From Cinnamomum chago (lineage: Eukaryota; Streptophyta; Magnoliopsida; Laurales; Lauraceae), in NCBI GenBank assembly GCA_038049695.1, contig CP142454.1, forward strand, positions 88,930,501-88,994,500: 64,000 bases of DNA, read 5' to 3'. The notes below the pieces were generated by a model. That model was not told where the DNA came from, did not search any database, and worked only from the letters and a program-made list of their open reading frames with translations. Each line of letters starts with the position of its first letter. The stretch's first letter is position 1. Below, one piece after another: positions 34,601-46,450 of this stretch. Made by a program: the position numbers and the translations under genes.

Positions 34601-35200
34601 TTTGCCTGATCACACTACCTCCAGAGAACAAGGTTTTGATACAGCTAATCCCTGCACCCTATTTTCATATTAATTGGCCATACCCCTGCTTCCAAAGTCA
34701 AAAATAAACAAAAACTGAAGTAAATGTGGATAATATTGAAATGGGAAGAAAAAGGAGCAGAGAAGGTGAAATCCAAAATTCAAGATCACATAATTAACAT
34801 ATGCTTTTATTCTAAAGAAAGTAAAGAATCTCATGACTGTCAGAAACTCAGAATTCAAGATAAGCCATGAAAAACACTCACGCAATTTAGCATCTGTAGA
34901 TAACATAATCTGACCTGTCCTCCCCTCATCGAAGAAGTGATTTGTCTAATTCATATTGAATTCCTGGCAGTTGACCATTGACCCAATAGGGTTTTTTATA
35001 TTGAAAGGTAGGAGAATTAATGGTGGAGACTGGAGATCCAGAAGAAGCCATCAATTTCCTAGAATTTGATTTGCTAGGTGAAGGATGGGCAATCAACATA
35101 TTGGTTGCAGGAATTTAATCTCAATCTACAAATTATAAGGTACATGATAGCAATAACTAGATTCTAGGAAATTGATTGTTCTGGTCTTCTACCATTGATT
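34601..35200 (-). other. 5' UTR and upstream region of the RING gene
   Basis: AT-rich sequence without a coding frame. The proximal part should hold the 5' UTR and promoter, but I cannot place the transcription start. Confidence 0.4.
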
Positions 35201-35204
35201 GTTT

Positions 35205-35680
35205 TGGTTGTAGCTGGGTCCTCCCTTGTTCCATCTCGGAGCTCTTTGATGCTTGGTAGTTTGGATTTCAGTCCAAGAGAGAAAGGCTTCTCTGGCGGGC
35301 CTCCTTTCTTGCTAACATTTGGCAGTTTGGAAGGAAAGAAACAGGCGTTGTTTTGAAGATTGTTCTCCCCCCTCAGTAGTTGTTGCTACGAAAGCCATAC
35401 TCCTCGGCCTCGCTGCTTCCTGGGTCTCTGTGTTGCCAGATTTTTTGGGAGTGCCCATTGAGCTTATGTTGTTTAAATGGAGAGAAGTAGTATCCTCTTA
35501 ATTTTTGGTTTCTCCTTTTTTGGGGGCTTAGGCCTAGCTTGGGAGGCCCTATCTCCCCTCTTTTGCTGTTTTGGATGGCTTCTCTGTCTCCATTGTATTT
35601 TTCCTTGCTTTTCGCTATATATCTTTTGTAATGCTCTGCTTTGATTAATACAATTCACCATTCAAAAAAAAAAAAAAAAC
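35205..35680 (+). mobile_element. 5'-truncated L1 LINE, 3' end with poly(A)
   Basis: The translation has the L1 C-terminal zinc-finger and RNase H tail: WKERNRRCFEDCSPPS, then ATKAILLGLAASWVSVLP, ending near 35501. A 3' UTR with GGGGGCTTAGGCCTAGCTTG follows, then a 16-base A-tail (about 35664-35679). Only the last 0.5 kb of the element is present. Confidence 0.82.
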
Positions 35681-36400
35681 CAAGTTAAGTGGTTTAGTTT
35701 CTTTTATTGTTTAGGGAAGTCGTGATGTCCAAGTTATCCTACTCTAAATAAGGATATGATTATGGCTCGGTTGTAATGGAATGCTTATTATCAATTAAAT
35801 CTGAGTTTTTATAAGTTTGAGATTTTCTCTCAGTTACGGTATTTCTCCTCGTCATGAGTGTGCCCTAGTAGCTAAATCCATAGTTTTCAAAATCGGAATC
35901 GCATCACAAATTGTTCATACCCATGAATCGAATCGAATCAAATCGTGAATCGTAGGATTTTTTATTTGCTGCAATAAAAATAAAAAATAATTAAAAATTA
36001 AAAGAAAAATAAAAAAAAAGTATTCATAACCATCCATTTTTCCCATTTATAGCAGTATAAATATAATAACAAGTCTTATCATACAATCATATCAAGAACA
36101 CCATGGCATATATTAATATATATATAAGAAATAAATGATGTGTAAATAATTAAATAAGTTTAAAGTATCAATATGTTTTTTTATTAGCTATAAATCAAAA
36201 TATAAAAATAAAAATAAAATCCAAACCATCAATCTTACACAGTACAATCCCTTGAAGTTAAGAAAGTGTGCATGAAGAAAAAAGCCAAAATAGATTTTAA
36301 AAAAGACGATATAGGCAAGTAAGTGTGGACTTTTGGATAAGCTTGAAATATTTTCCTAAGTCGAAAGACTCCAGAAACCAGACAAATGGTGGATTTCAGG
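35681..36400. other. Intergenic DNA with GAATC-type short repeats
   Basis: It contains repeated AATCGAATCGAATCAAATCG near 35927-35955 and long A/T-rich stretches. No gene is seen. Confidence 0.4.
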
Positions 36401-38111
36401 AAGTTTGGGGTGATTTTCAGTTGATTGAGCTTCAAGTGGATGCCAAAAGCTAGGAATTTCTCAAATATTGATGAACTTTTGTCGGAGAAGTGTATTTTCA
36501 ACGATTCCAGAATGATGGTGAAGTCGACTCAGCGAGATGCATCAATGTATGGTTAAAATCATAGGAATTTAGACAATGTTAAGATGCAAACTGGAGAATC
36601 ATAACCTACGAGATGCATCAGTGTGTGGTTAAAATCATAGGAATTTAGACAATGTGAAGATGCAAACTGGAGAATCATAACCTATGGACAAGACCACTTG
36701 AAAGATTCAGAGAAGAACGACGCATGTGCATGACTTGAGGATGACGAACCTGAGATAGAGGCAGAAGATTGAACCAACAAGGTTGATTGGAACAGTTTTG
36801 AGACTTGAATGCTGAGTTGTAACCGTTTAAGGTGATGTATAGTAGACAAACATGTTTGGACAGGAATCGATTGTTGTATAGAGGACCAAGGGCAATTGGG
36901 CAGAAATGGTATAAGATCGGAAGAGTGAGTTTTGAAAGAGGTACATGTGCAGCGTTTTACGACAAGAGACAGAGTGACAGTACTCCGGAATGAGTCAAAG
37001 CCTTCATTTTCTTGGACCGACATTGGTGGACAAGACAAGTTGCAGATTTGAGATTATGTAAGAACATCCGATGGGTGTCAGGGGTTTGACGGAAGGATTC
37101 TTCGAACATTGATTGTGTCTGAGGAACAAGTTGCCGAGTAAAATCTTGGACCATTCGAGATCTTTAACCGAAATCAGAGACCTCAACCACACGCTCATCT
37201 CACCGCCATGTTTGACAGGGGATATTGCAGTTGTGTAGGAACAGTGCAGATCATCAATGTTTAGAGACAATTTTCAGTTGGAAAAAACTCCAAGGAGATT
37301 TCCAGAGTTAGAGATTTCTAGAATTTGATGAGTTTTTGTCAGAGAACTCTACTAGGATTTTTCAATAAGTGCAGCCATGTGGTAGAGTAGACTCAGCAGG
37401 ACATTGAAAGCATTTGGGGTCAAATTTCAACAACTAATGAAGGATTTGACTGCAGAAAGGATCTTTACTTGATCGCCTGACAACGAAGATTTTACGGGTT
37501 TGATCGACATGAGGAACATCGGATTACAATGTACAGATACATGGAGCAAATAGTCAATTATTTTGGGTTTTGTTGGGGAAATCAGACTTGGTAGAACAGT
37601 TGCAAGAGTGAGTGCAGAGCTTCAAAGGCTGAAGAATGGTGAAGGGACAAGCATGTTAGTGTCAGAGACCGACTGCTGCGCAGAGGATCAAGAGCAACGA
37701 GCAGAAAGAGTTAGAGCTAGCAAGGGTTTGCCTTGAAGATTGTGCATTTAATATGAGACCCTAGCTTTGACAGTTGTGATGACGTCGATAGAATTATTCC
37801 AAGAATTTTCTTTATCAAGGAGGCTAGAAGCGAGAGACTGTGTGGAACTTAGGAGTCAGAGTTCGCAAATTTCTTGAGCAGTCGGATTGGCAAGGCAGTA
37901 ACAGATTCGAGCTAGTGGAAGAATGTCTAACGACGATTGATAGTTGACCGAAGAGTTCTACAGCGAGGATGACCCAGTGAGTCCAGATGCTTCTGAGAGG
38001 ACCGATTTGGAGCAGCTGTATGAGGTTTTGCGTTCGAAGTGTGGGATTAATATCCCCACTTGTTTTTGGGATTTGTTTAGTTCATTTGGAGGACCAAATG
38101 TTCGGGGGGGA
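36400..38111 (+). mobile_element. 3' internal remnant of a gypsy-type element, with divergent duplication
   Basis: This non-coding stretch lies directly upstream of a 3' LTR and ends in the polypurine-like TTCGGGGGGGA. Two blocks resemble each other at a shift of about 0.80-0.86 kb, for example GACTCAGC and the ACAA(A/G)CATGTT segment at 36847 and 37647. A further ~75-bp direct duplication (GATGCATCA.TGT.TGG...) is at about 36535-36685. No pol domain is seen, and the 5' LTR is not in the window. Confidence 0.5.
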
Positions 38112-39509
38112 TGTGAGACCCCAACCCCTAATTTCCGTGATTAGTCTTGTTTTAGCTGTGGATTAGTTCTCTAAGCGGGATTAGCGGTTGTTTGGTTGAG
38201 TTTGTGAATTAGAATGCCTTTTCATTTGTTTTGGAGAGTTTTGAGAGCCAATGAACCTAGTTAGTGACCGTAGGGTCCCATTTGTTTGCGTGATCAGCAT
38301 GGGGAGATTCTTTGTGATTCCCAAAAATTTCTCTTTCGGCTTCGTTTGACTAATCTCGTCATTCCCTACAACTTTCGTGTTCACTCCGTACCCATTTGAA
38401 GCTCCGAAAATCAGTTTTTCCAACCCAGGGGGCAAAATCAGTCTTTTTACACAAAATCTGGACACAAATTTCGATATCTCCAAAACCCTTGAAATATATA
38501 CTTTTTGGAAACTAGATTTTTTTAGGAACAACTTTCTCTTCTTCGTTGAACTCATCCGAGGCCCAAAAAACCATGTTTTTAGCCCGACAAGTTTGTTAAG
38601 TTGTGGGACCCACCTTCATTCTCTATATAAAGAGAACACACCTTCACTTTCCCCTTCTTCTTGCTCAAAAACATTGTGGAGGGGCTACAACAACCACTCT
38701 AGGGTTTTCTTCCCTTCTTGTTTCTTCCTCTTCAATCCATCTCAAACTCTTGTCAAATGGAGGAATGGACTCCATCTTCTTCCTCATCTTGAAGGCCTTC
38801 CATTGATACCATCTGTAGAGAAACCCAACCACATTAGGGTCTTCTTTGAGCAAGCTCTTGCCATTTGAAGAACTTCCACGTAAGCAATCTTTCCCATCTT
38901 TTAGATTTGTGTTCTCCTAGCCCTAAAGAGTCCCCATCTCCATTATTGGGAGCTCTCTCCTTCTTGTTCTTTGTTTTGGCTATTTAAGGTTTTATGGGTT
39001 GTATGTTTTGGGAGGTTTTTGTGTAGCTTGGAGATCTTTGGCTTGGGAGTAAGCTTAGGAGCTTGTTTAGCTATCTTGGAGGCCAAGGCAAGTGGATGAA
39101 TGGATTGTTTTTTAATAATGTCATGTTTTGTAAGAAAAGCTTGATTTTCATTAATGGTTTTAGTGGTTTTAGTGGTTTAATACTTGCTTCTTGCTATAGT
39201 CCCTATTGATTTCAAAAGGTGCATATTGATGGGTCTTTCTATCTTGTTAATCTCTTGGAAATGTGAACATTGCTATTTTATTTAATCTTGATTTATGTTG
39301 AATATGGATTTCCATGAATGATGGGTTCTTATGACGAATGTGGATGAAGAGGTGATGAATTTGATGTAATTTGTGGGAGGTTTTGATGGTGGATTATGGG
39401 TGGTTTAGAGGTCACGAGCCCCTCATTTATGTGAAGGAATGGAGACTCACAAGGGATTTGCAAGGGAAGAAAGGAAGGAGCCCGAACCGCACTTTGGGGC
39501 AGTGTCTGT

Positions 39510-39625
39510 GATAGTTCGCTCGAGCGAACCCATCCAGAGGGCTGTTGGCTCCAGCCAACTGTCAAGTTCACTCGAGCGAACCCATCCAGAGAGGCCATGG
39601 CTCGAGCGAACTTCAGGTCCGCTCA
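39510..39625. repeat. Array of GTTCGCTCGAGCGAAC palindromes in the LTR
   Basis: A perfect 16-bp palindrome is at 39514-39529, a near copy with one change at 39566-39581, and a half-preserved copy (GGCTCGAGCGAAC) near 39599. An inverted repeat GTTGGCT/AGCCAAC (39544-39559) lies between them. Copies share the flanking CCATCCAGAG. Confidence 0.75.
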
Positions 39626-40469
39626 AGCCAAGTGTACTGTTGGCCTAGGGCTATGTTAGGAGCATGGGACGGATATGTAAATGCTTGGGAGAGGTCTGTT
39701 AGGGGCCTAAATGTGATGGTGAGACTTAGGAGGTGATGTATGGAGCCCGGTTGAAAAAGAAACCCCATCACGGAGATTCATTGAGGGTTTTTTACTTGCC
39801 AATGTATATAGGGAGCTCGGAATGTCTCCAATCTTATGGAGTATCAAGCCAATATCAAAACCGACATACGGGAACCTTATTCACACTTATTTAATCTTGA
39901 ACCCTCAATGCTTGATCCGGAAATTTATGGAAATCCATCCACATTCTATTTTACTCGAATAGTCATGCCCGGAAATACTGAAATTGCATTTTTAGCATTT
40001 TGCTAGCCCCGTTTATGCATGACCCGATACATAAGTGATAATTGTGCCTATGGGCACCCCGTTCAGCCCGTTTATGTATTATACACCATATTGACATATG
40101 TACATGTCCCGATTTCTTTCATATGACCTATGTATCGACAGTTCGGCACCACTAAACTTGGACAACATTGTCGGCTTGATCCACCGACTTGGAGGTCCCC
40201 CTCCCGTTCCCGCCAACTGCAGTCTGGATCCCATCCGGTCCCGTCCCGATACCCGGTCGTGGTACCGTATAGTTATTTGTATTTATATATTTCATTGGCT
40301 CTCATCACTTCGTGTGTCTGAGACAACGCCCCGATGTGCTCTCATCACATTAGTAATAGAGGATTTAGCTCTATGTGGTTGCCATCCTCACGACTGTGGC
40401 TCCACCGAAGAAGGGCGATTTGCAAGGTCCGCATATGGACTGGATTTGCAATATGAGGAATACCCGATT

Positions 40470-40980
40470 TATTAAATATCCATGCTTTTACAGATGTTTT
40501 AAATGAACACTTGTTTTATCAGATCTCCATGTTTTACACATGCTTTAAATGAATACATGTTTTGTCAAATATCCATGTTTTACACCCGTTTTACATGAAT
40601 ACAGGATTTGCCAGATATACATGATTTTCCACACGTTTTAATTGTATGCAGTTTCTGATCAAATAACAATGAATTTATCACATGTTTTAAATGAATTTAT
40701 CACATGTTTTAAATGAATTTATCACATGTTTTATTCTTCAGTACATTTATTATCTTTTCACCCACATGCCAGACCGTCGTGTCTGACCCACTATTTTGCA
40801 CTCGTTTTACATGAATACAGGATTTGCCAGATATACATGATTTTCCACACGTTTTAACTGTATGCAGTTTCTGATCAAATAACAATGAATTTATCACATG
40901 TTTTATTCTTCAGTACATTTATTATCTTTTCACCCACCTGCCAGACAGTCGTGTCTGACCCACTATTTTGGTACTCAGGT
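40470..40980. repeat. Nested tandem repeats in the LTR
   Basis: Short units of CATGTTTTAAATGAATTTAT recur. A longer unit of about 0.2 kb, with GAATACAGGATTTGCCAGAT and CAGTACATTTATTATC, is duplicated (first copy near 40594, second near 40815). Confidence 0.75.
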
Positions 40981-41460
40981 TCAGACTTCTTCGCCCTGAA
41001 CTGAGTGCATTGGTTGGCTGTGGAGCCATGAGTTTGCAGGTTGTAGTGTCTGTTATGTCATGTAGACATTGAGCTTGACATCGAAGCTACATCACATGTG
41101 GGGTAGTGTTTATTTAGCTTGTTATTTGTATGGCTTATATTAGCCTTTTTTTGGGATTTTTAATTAATACACATTGATAATTTGTAACTTGAATATATGT
41201 GGGAATGATTATTCTGTCAGCTCTGTACTTGGTTATGAAGGTTTGTTCCAGTATGATATGGTGCTTACTATGATAACTATACGCTAGCGGTCGAGTGTGA
41301 CACGGAATAAGATGGCCACAGACTCCGAGTCGCAACGCCACGAAAGCTTCCGCAAAATATTCAGTGTGTTGGAATGTGTCATCCTCACACACGCGGATCA
41401 TGGGAGAAATATATTTGTTACTTAATCCCCATTCACGCTCCCCGAGGTCGGGCCGCTACA

Positions 41461-42160
41461 GGGCCCGGGTCTGGGGGCTTGACACAAAATGCCCAGGCGT
41501 TTTGTAAAGTAAACTCCCATTTGCAATGGACAAATGAGAATGACTTAGTTTCTTCTTTCATGCTAATTTTTCAGAAGGAAATACTTAAATTCCTACTCTC
41601 TTGGGAAACATACTCACTATCTCTCTGTCCTACCTTTTCTCCTTTTAAATGATACTTCAACACATAAAAAGCAAGAGTCCAATGACAATAAAAACTTTCT
41701 ACTCTTTCTCTTAATGGGGTCCTATTATTTTTGTGATTGAATCTAATGACCTTTAATGGTTGGATTGGTATCAAATTGGGAATGATGTTAAAGGGTTAAA
41801 GAAAAATCTCATGTTGGGCCCAACTCCTGTGGAAGTGTTGGAGAGGAAAAAAAAACTTATATTTTTATAATTACAAGGTGGGTCCAACTCCTTTTGAAGT
41901 GTTGGAGACCTTTATTTTGATTGACGTGAATTTTTTATTTAAAATGGGCCCCGCAAAGGAGAGTCACTAATTTTTTACAAGTTCCTCACTCTGGGCATTT
42001 TCTCATTAAATGCCCCTTTTGAAAAAAAAAAAAGAAAGAAAAGAAAACAACATTAAATACCCCTTTTGAATAAACAACAGTAAATACTTTATAACTTCAT
42101 GGTGTATATATCTCAGTATTGACTGTAGCAAAACATCTTTTTTTTTCCAATGATGTAGGT
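41461..42160. other. Non-genic DNA, start of a CAAAATGCCC-rich tract
   Basis: A 22-base motif ACAAAATGCCCAGG(C/G)GTTTTGTA begins at 41484 and recurs at 43484. Variants such as AAATGCCCCTTTTGAA occur near 42009 and 42056. No coding sequence is seen. Confidence 0.4.
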
Positions 42161-42527
42161 GTATCCCTGAGGTCTTTGACCCAATAAGAGTAATCTCCTA
42201 GGTGGCGCCCCCAAAACCCACACAAACGCACATCGGGCAAATCTAAGGCAGGTTTCGAACACAAGACATGGGGAGCGAGCCCATGCCTTATGCCACATGC
42301 CTTGTGTTCGAAACCCGCCTCAGATTTACCCGGTGTGCATTTGTGTGGGTTTTGCGGGCGCCGCCCGGGGATTACTCCAGTAGGCATCCCTGGGGTCTTT
42401 GACCCAACAGGAGTAATCCCCTAGGTGACGCCCACAAAACCCACACAAACGCACACCGGGCAAATCTGAGGCGGGTTTCAAACACAAGACATAAGGAGCA
42501 AACCCATGCCTTATGCCACTACATCAA
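42161..42527. mobile_element. Three SINE copies in minus-plus-minus orientation
   Basis: The copies are 42161-42297 (minus), 42298-42384 (plus, short) and 42385-42527 (minus). Read in the element's direction, each copy with a head has an A-box-like TGGCATAAGGCATGGG, and all carry a B-box-like TGTGTTCGAAACC and the body GTGTGGGTTTTG..GGCGCC. This suggests a tRNA-derived SINE. Copies 1 and 2 abut as an inverted repeat. Confidence 0.72.
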
Positions 42528-43507
42528 CTCCAAAGTGGGTGAATGCAATAAAACAATTAATAAGATTGTTTTTTATTGGGTGTTTGCATAGGGTTAAAAA
42601 CGCCCCCTTTTTTATAACTTAAAAAAGCCCCATTTTGGAAGGAGCATTTTGTAGAATTCCACCTATCTAATAAAAAAAACATGCACAAACACATGAGAAA
42701 TTCTATAAACTACCCCTTTCAAAAATGGGCATTTCCTCCCCTATCTAATATCCAATGAAACACAAGCATTTACATTCCAATTTCCAACAGTTTCATTCCA
42801 CCTACTTTTATTTACTCACCTTTATAGGAGTGTAGGAGAGAAAATAGGAGATTTGAATTTGAGGGAGAGAGTGATATATGTTATTTCACTTGCCCTTTTT
42901 TCCCTTCTTTATTTTGTATAGTGTGGCACACCTTTGGGCTTGGTTTTTCACATAATCTATCCTCATGAATTTGCTTTATTTCCAATTTGACACCTACCTT
43001 CAGCTAAATGTAAGCCTTTCACATTTACCCAACCCCTATGAATTGACATTATTTCTAATTTTACACTAATCTGATCATTAACTATGATTGAATTCAATCA
43101 CAAAAATAAGAGGGCCCCAATCATGGATTTCTAATGTTCCCATATTATGATGGAAACCATTATTAACTCCATGAATTGGCATAAATTTGGTACTCAAACA
43201 TTAATTGTCATCGATTTAATAATAAAAATAATATGGCCCACTGAGGACAAAAATTAGAGAAGTATGAATGTCGTTGGACTGTTGGAGTCTTAGTGTTGAA
43301 GTAATTGCTTTCAAAAAAGGAGAAAAAATGGGGAAAGAATAATATGATTGATTGCTTTCTTTTTAAAATGAAAATAGGAATGTAGATGCTTTCAATGCTT
43401 TGACTTTTCTTTCTAAAAATTAGCACAGAAGAAGAATATCTCAGCTATCTCATTCGCCAAAACACAAAGGGGCGTTTTTTGCTACAAAATGCCCAGGGGT
43501 TTTGTAG
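42528..43507. other. AT-rich non-genic DNA with AAAACGCCCC/GGGGCATTTTG motifs
   Basis: Variants of the motif occur near 42597, 42633-42655 and 43468-43505. They could be pieces of a small non-autonomous transposon, but no clean ends or target duplication were found. Confidence 0.35.
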
Positions 43508-43515
43508 AATGCATC

Positions 43516-43554
<39 letters not shown>

Positions 43555-43555
43555 A
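43508..43555. repeat. (TA)n(GA)n compound microsatellite
   Basis: About ten TA units followed by about nine GA units, directly after the second ACAAAATGCCC motif. Confidence 0.9.
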
Positions 43556-44026
43556 TTATATATGAAAGATATAATTAAGACAAAGGATATTCCAGTCAAT
43601 GTTAAAAATGCTATTGTGTGAAAGTGAAACAATGATTGCCACTGAAGTCAACAAAATGATTTGTGTCTCAGACTCGGTGAATAAGTTTGCAATTTCGTCC
43701 AAGCTAGGTATATTTGAGTGAAAAAATTTGCTACGCTCGAATTTTTCAGAAGTTTCCTTCTTGGTTCAGAGCTCTCATACAAAAATCGGCCAACACTCAC
43801 TGATTAATTTAGAGCCTGCATGACTTGGATCCATTATATAGGTCAAGCTACAACATCTAAGAAAATGCGTGCTCATGATATGTAATATTCAAAGTCACAT
43901 TCAGAACTGAACAAATAATTCTCATGAATTGAATCTGTAGCAATAGCAAATTAAGTATACAAACAAAAGGAATCAGGACTGCAAAAACCTTGAAGCCAAA
44001 CCCACAAAATTAGCAAACAGATGCCC
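43556..44026. other. Intergenic, nothing recognised
   Basis: AT-rich sequence without gene features. Confidence 0.4.
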
Positions 44027-44235
44027 ATCAGAACCAATCATGCTATGCTCTTGCAAAGGAGGGTGTTTTTCTTTCAACTCTTAATTTTGATGTATAGCAT
44101 CATTTTGTTTTGTAGTTCTCTGTTTTGGAGTCTTGTGTGAGCTGGTTTGTTGTGGCTTTGTCCTGTTTTGTTTTCTTTTTTGCTTCTTAATAGAACGTTA
44201 TTGTTATCAAAAAAAAAATCAGAACCAATCATGCT
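44027..44235 (+). mobile_element. Very short L1-type tail with 18-bp target duplications
   Basis: ATCAGAACCAATCATGCT occurs at 44027-44044 and again at 44218-44235. Between them is a 173-bp insert rich in T/G, with TTTTGTAGTTCTCTGTTTTG and an A-run at its right end. This is the layout of target-primed reverse transcription: a heavily 5'-truncated LINE or SINE on the plus strand. The source element is not identified. Confidence 0.82.
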
Positions 44236-45649
44236 GGATTACTACACAGCAAACCAAAACTGCTTATGAAACCCTTGCAGAACTGATCAACAAAAACCTA
44301 GCAAGCATGAGTGGAAGTAAAAGAATGGAGAAAATTTGTCTGAGAAGCATTGATGATGAACTTGGCAAAAAGGAGACAAGTAATATAATAAAATTTTGCA
44401 CAAAAATAGTATAAGAGTCTAAGAATAAAAAATTGAATATTGAACTGACACAGATGGATTTGTACAAAATAAATGGAATGAGAAGTCGTGCTGGATGATG
44501 CAGATGTAGGAAAAGCATCCCTGAAGCAAAAGGGAGATAATGTAGAGCAATGGAAACAAAAAGTGCCAGAAATTTGTCGGACAATACCTTGAAGAGGAAG
44601 CATGACAGTGTAAGCAGGACCGGATCAAATGACGATGCTGATGTGATCAACACTTGAAAAACAAAAGAATGGCACAGAAATAATGTCTTTAAGTTGACCC
44701 CAACAAATGGAAAAGGTAACCAACTTGGTAAAGAGAAGCAATAGCTTCAATCTGATCACTGACTTCAAACCCATTAATGGTAATGAAGGCAATTCCTCCA
44801 GAAGAACTTGGATCTTCCCCTCAGAAACAGTAGCAAGTTGTGCTTTCAATATTTTCACATCTGAAGGATGCCCGGGAGTACAATTTTTGGCAAATGAAAA
44901 TGTTGTCCCCATTCATGATACCATGAACAACAAACAAGGAAAAGGGAACTTTTTTTTAAACAAGGACCAATTTTATAGTTAAATATCATAAAAAAAAAAA
45001 TAATTAATAACTAACTTGTGCCTCAGCTTTTTTTTTTTTTTTGAATGGCATGCCTCAGCAACACTCCTGACAAATAAAACAAAAGGGAAAGAAATGCTAA
45101 AAATCATTGAAGACAGAGAAAAGGGAGAGGAAGAATATCGACAATGACACAAGTGGGAGAGAGAAATATATGAAAAAAGCTGAAAAAATATGATAACAAT
45201 TATATATATATATGTGCGTGTAGTTAAGGCAACAATAAGTGTTATATTACAATCAACCTCACAGTAGAATTGGTACAAATGCACAATTGCTAGAGATAAA
45301 AAAGGAGAAGGACAAGGGGAGAGCAGGAAGAAAATTGACAATGGCACAAGTGGAAGAAAAGAATACATTAAATAAACTGAAAGTACAATAACAACACAAT
45401 CATAAATTTAAGCAAACAAGGGTCACATTACAGGCAAAACTTCAAAAAAAGCCCGCTTAAAGAAAAATCCAATCCAGCCCTATTTCAATAATGGAGCCAC
45501 CTATGATTGATCCAAACCCTCACACATGCACCCCGCACACCCAATGTGAATTGGGGTTCTCCTCTATTTGACACTGATCTAAGAGACCATTACCTTCTAT
45601 TGGATTGAATGACAATAAAAGATGCACTTACAAAATCACTTCACTTTTT
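44236..45649. other. Non-genic or intronic DNA
   Basis: A minus-strand open stretch at about 44690-44912 has some protein-like composition in two competing frames, and I could not assign it. The rest is A-rich, with a (TA)n run near 45200. It may be intron of a minus-strand gene whose promoter lies near 48.25 kb. Confidence 0.3.
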
Positions 45650-46450
45650 ATCTTTTTGAATGGCAACTAAATTATATTAAAAGGAGCTAATCACTAATCA
45701 GTACAAGATAAGTATACTGAAAAGATACCAACATGCAAAGCTTCTTATAAACAAGAAAAGCACGCAAGACTAGACCAAAGACAAATGAACATGATCCTGA
45801 TCAATAATCAAGCTTTTGCAAGAGATTCCTTCTTTGGCCAAATGGTCAGCCGTCGAATGAGCACTTCTCTTTGCATGCACAAAGGATGCTTCCAAAGCTT
45901 CGCCCAAATCAATCACTTCTTCCACCACATCTACGATAGCCCAAGGCGCCTTGCATAAGCCCGAAGCCTATCTGATGAAAAAGAAAAGAGTCTCCTTCCA
46001 ATACTATGTTCCAAAGGTTCAATTGACAAGCTAAACAAAGGCCTATCCGCATGGCTTTCACCTCTGCTTTATTCACCGAGAAAAATCCAACCAATGCAGA
46101 GAAAGAGAGGATGGTTTCCCCCTCACAGTCCCGGATGACACCCAAAGGAGGAGGGCACCATCTAGGAAGGCAACAAGGCTTGAACAACGAGGAAGATGCT
46201 ACATCATGCCAAATTCCCAAGATGGTTGCCATGGATATATCAACCCAAATGCCCAAGAGGAGGTGAAAAATTGCACCTTTTCTAACATTGAATCTACCAA
46301 GGAAGAGGACCCCTCAAAGCAACGGAAGTTTCCTTCTTTCCATAGGTCCCAACACAACAGCCAAAAATGGGACATGCCACATAACTCGACCCCTCAATGC
46401 GAAAAGCCACATAAAAGCACTTAACTTTGAGGCCCTAAAATCAGAATGGC
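45650..46450 (-). mobile_element. L1 LINE remnant, RNase H domain, minus strand
   Basis: The minus-strand translation of 45909-46256 shows the RVT_3/RNase H domain of plant L1 elements: PPPLGVIRDCEGETILSFSA, then NKAEVKAMRIGLCLACQLNL and NIVLEGDSF. The DxE-type catalytic pattern is degraded. Stops and shifts surround it. The probable 3' end, minus-strand TTTAGTTGCCATTCAAAAAG, lies near 45650-45675. Confidence 0.8.

Larger units (their letters stand above)
38112..41460 (+). repeat. Large 3' LTR (3.35 kb) of a gypsy-type element
   Basis: The LTR starts TGTGAGACCCCAACCCC directly after the polypurine-like tract and ends GGGCCGCTACA. The plus-strand TATA box CTATATAAAG is near 38621, followed by a pyrimidine-rich leader. 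Its length and start resemble long LTRs of plant chromoviruses, but that assignment is inference. The 5-mers on either side do not match, which favours a 3' LTR of a truncated element over a solo LTR. Confidence 0.72.

Noticed and set aside
36235-37270. Overlapping minus-strand open frames of 65-118 codons
   Set aside because: No domain is recognised. They lie in the noncoding interior next to a gypsy 3' LTR, and the frames conflict with each other.
41042-41055. TTGTAGTG as another CACTA right end
   Set aside because: It lies within the large LTR, has no subterminal repeats and has no partner end.
38112-41460. Solo LTR interpretation
   Set aside because: The 5-mers on the two sides do not match, and a polypurine-like tract sits directly upstream, which favours a 3' LTR of a truncated element.
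44625-44912. 95-codon minus-strand frame as a gene
   Set aside because: A second frame over the same bases looks equally protein-like, and no family or splice partner was found. Kept only as a remark.
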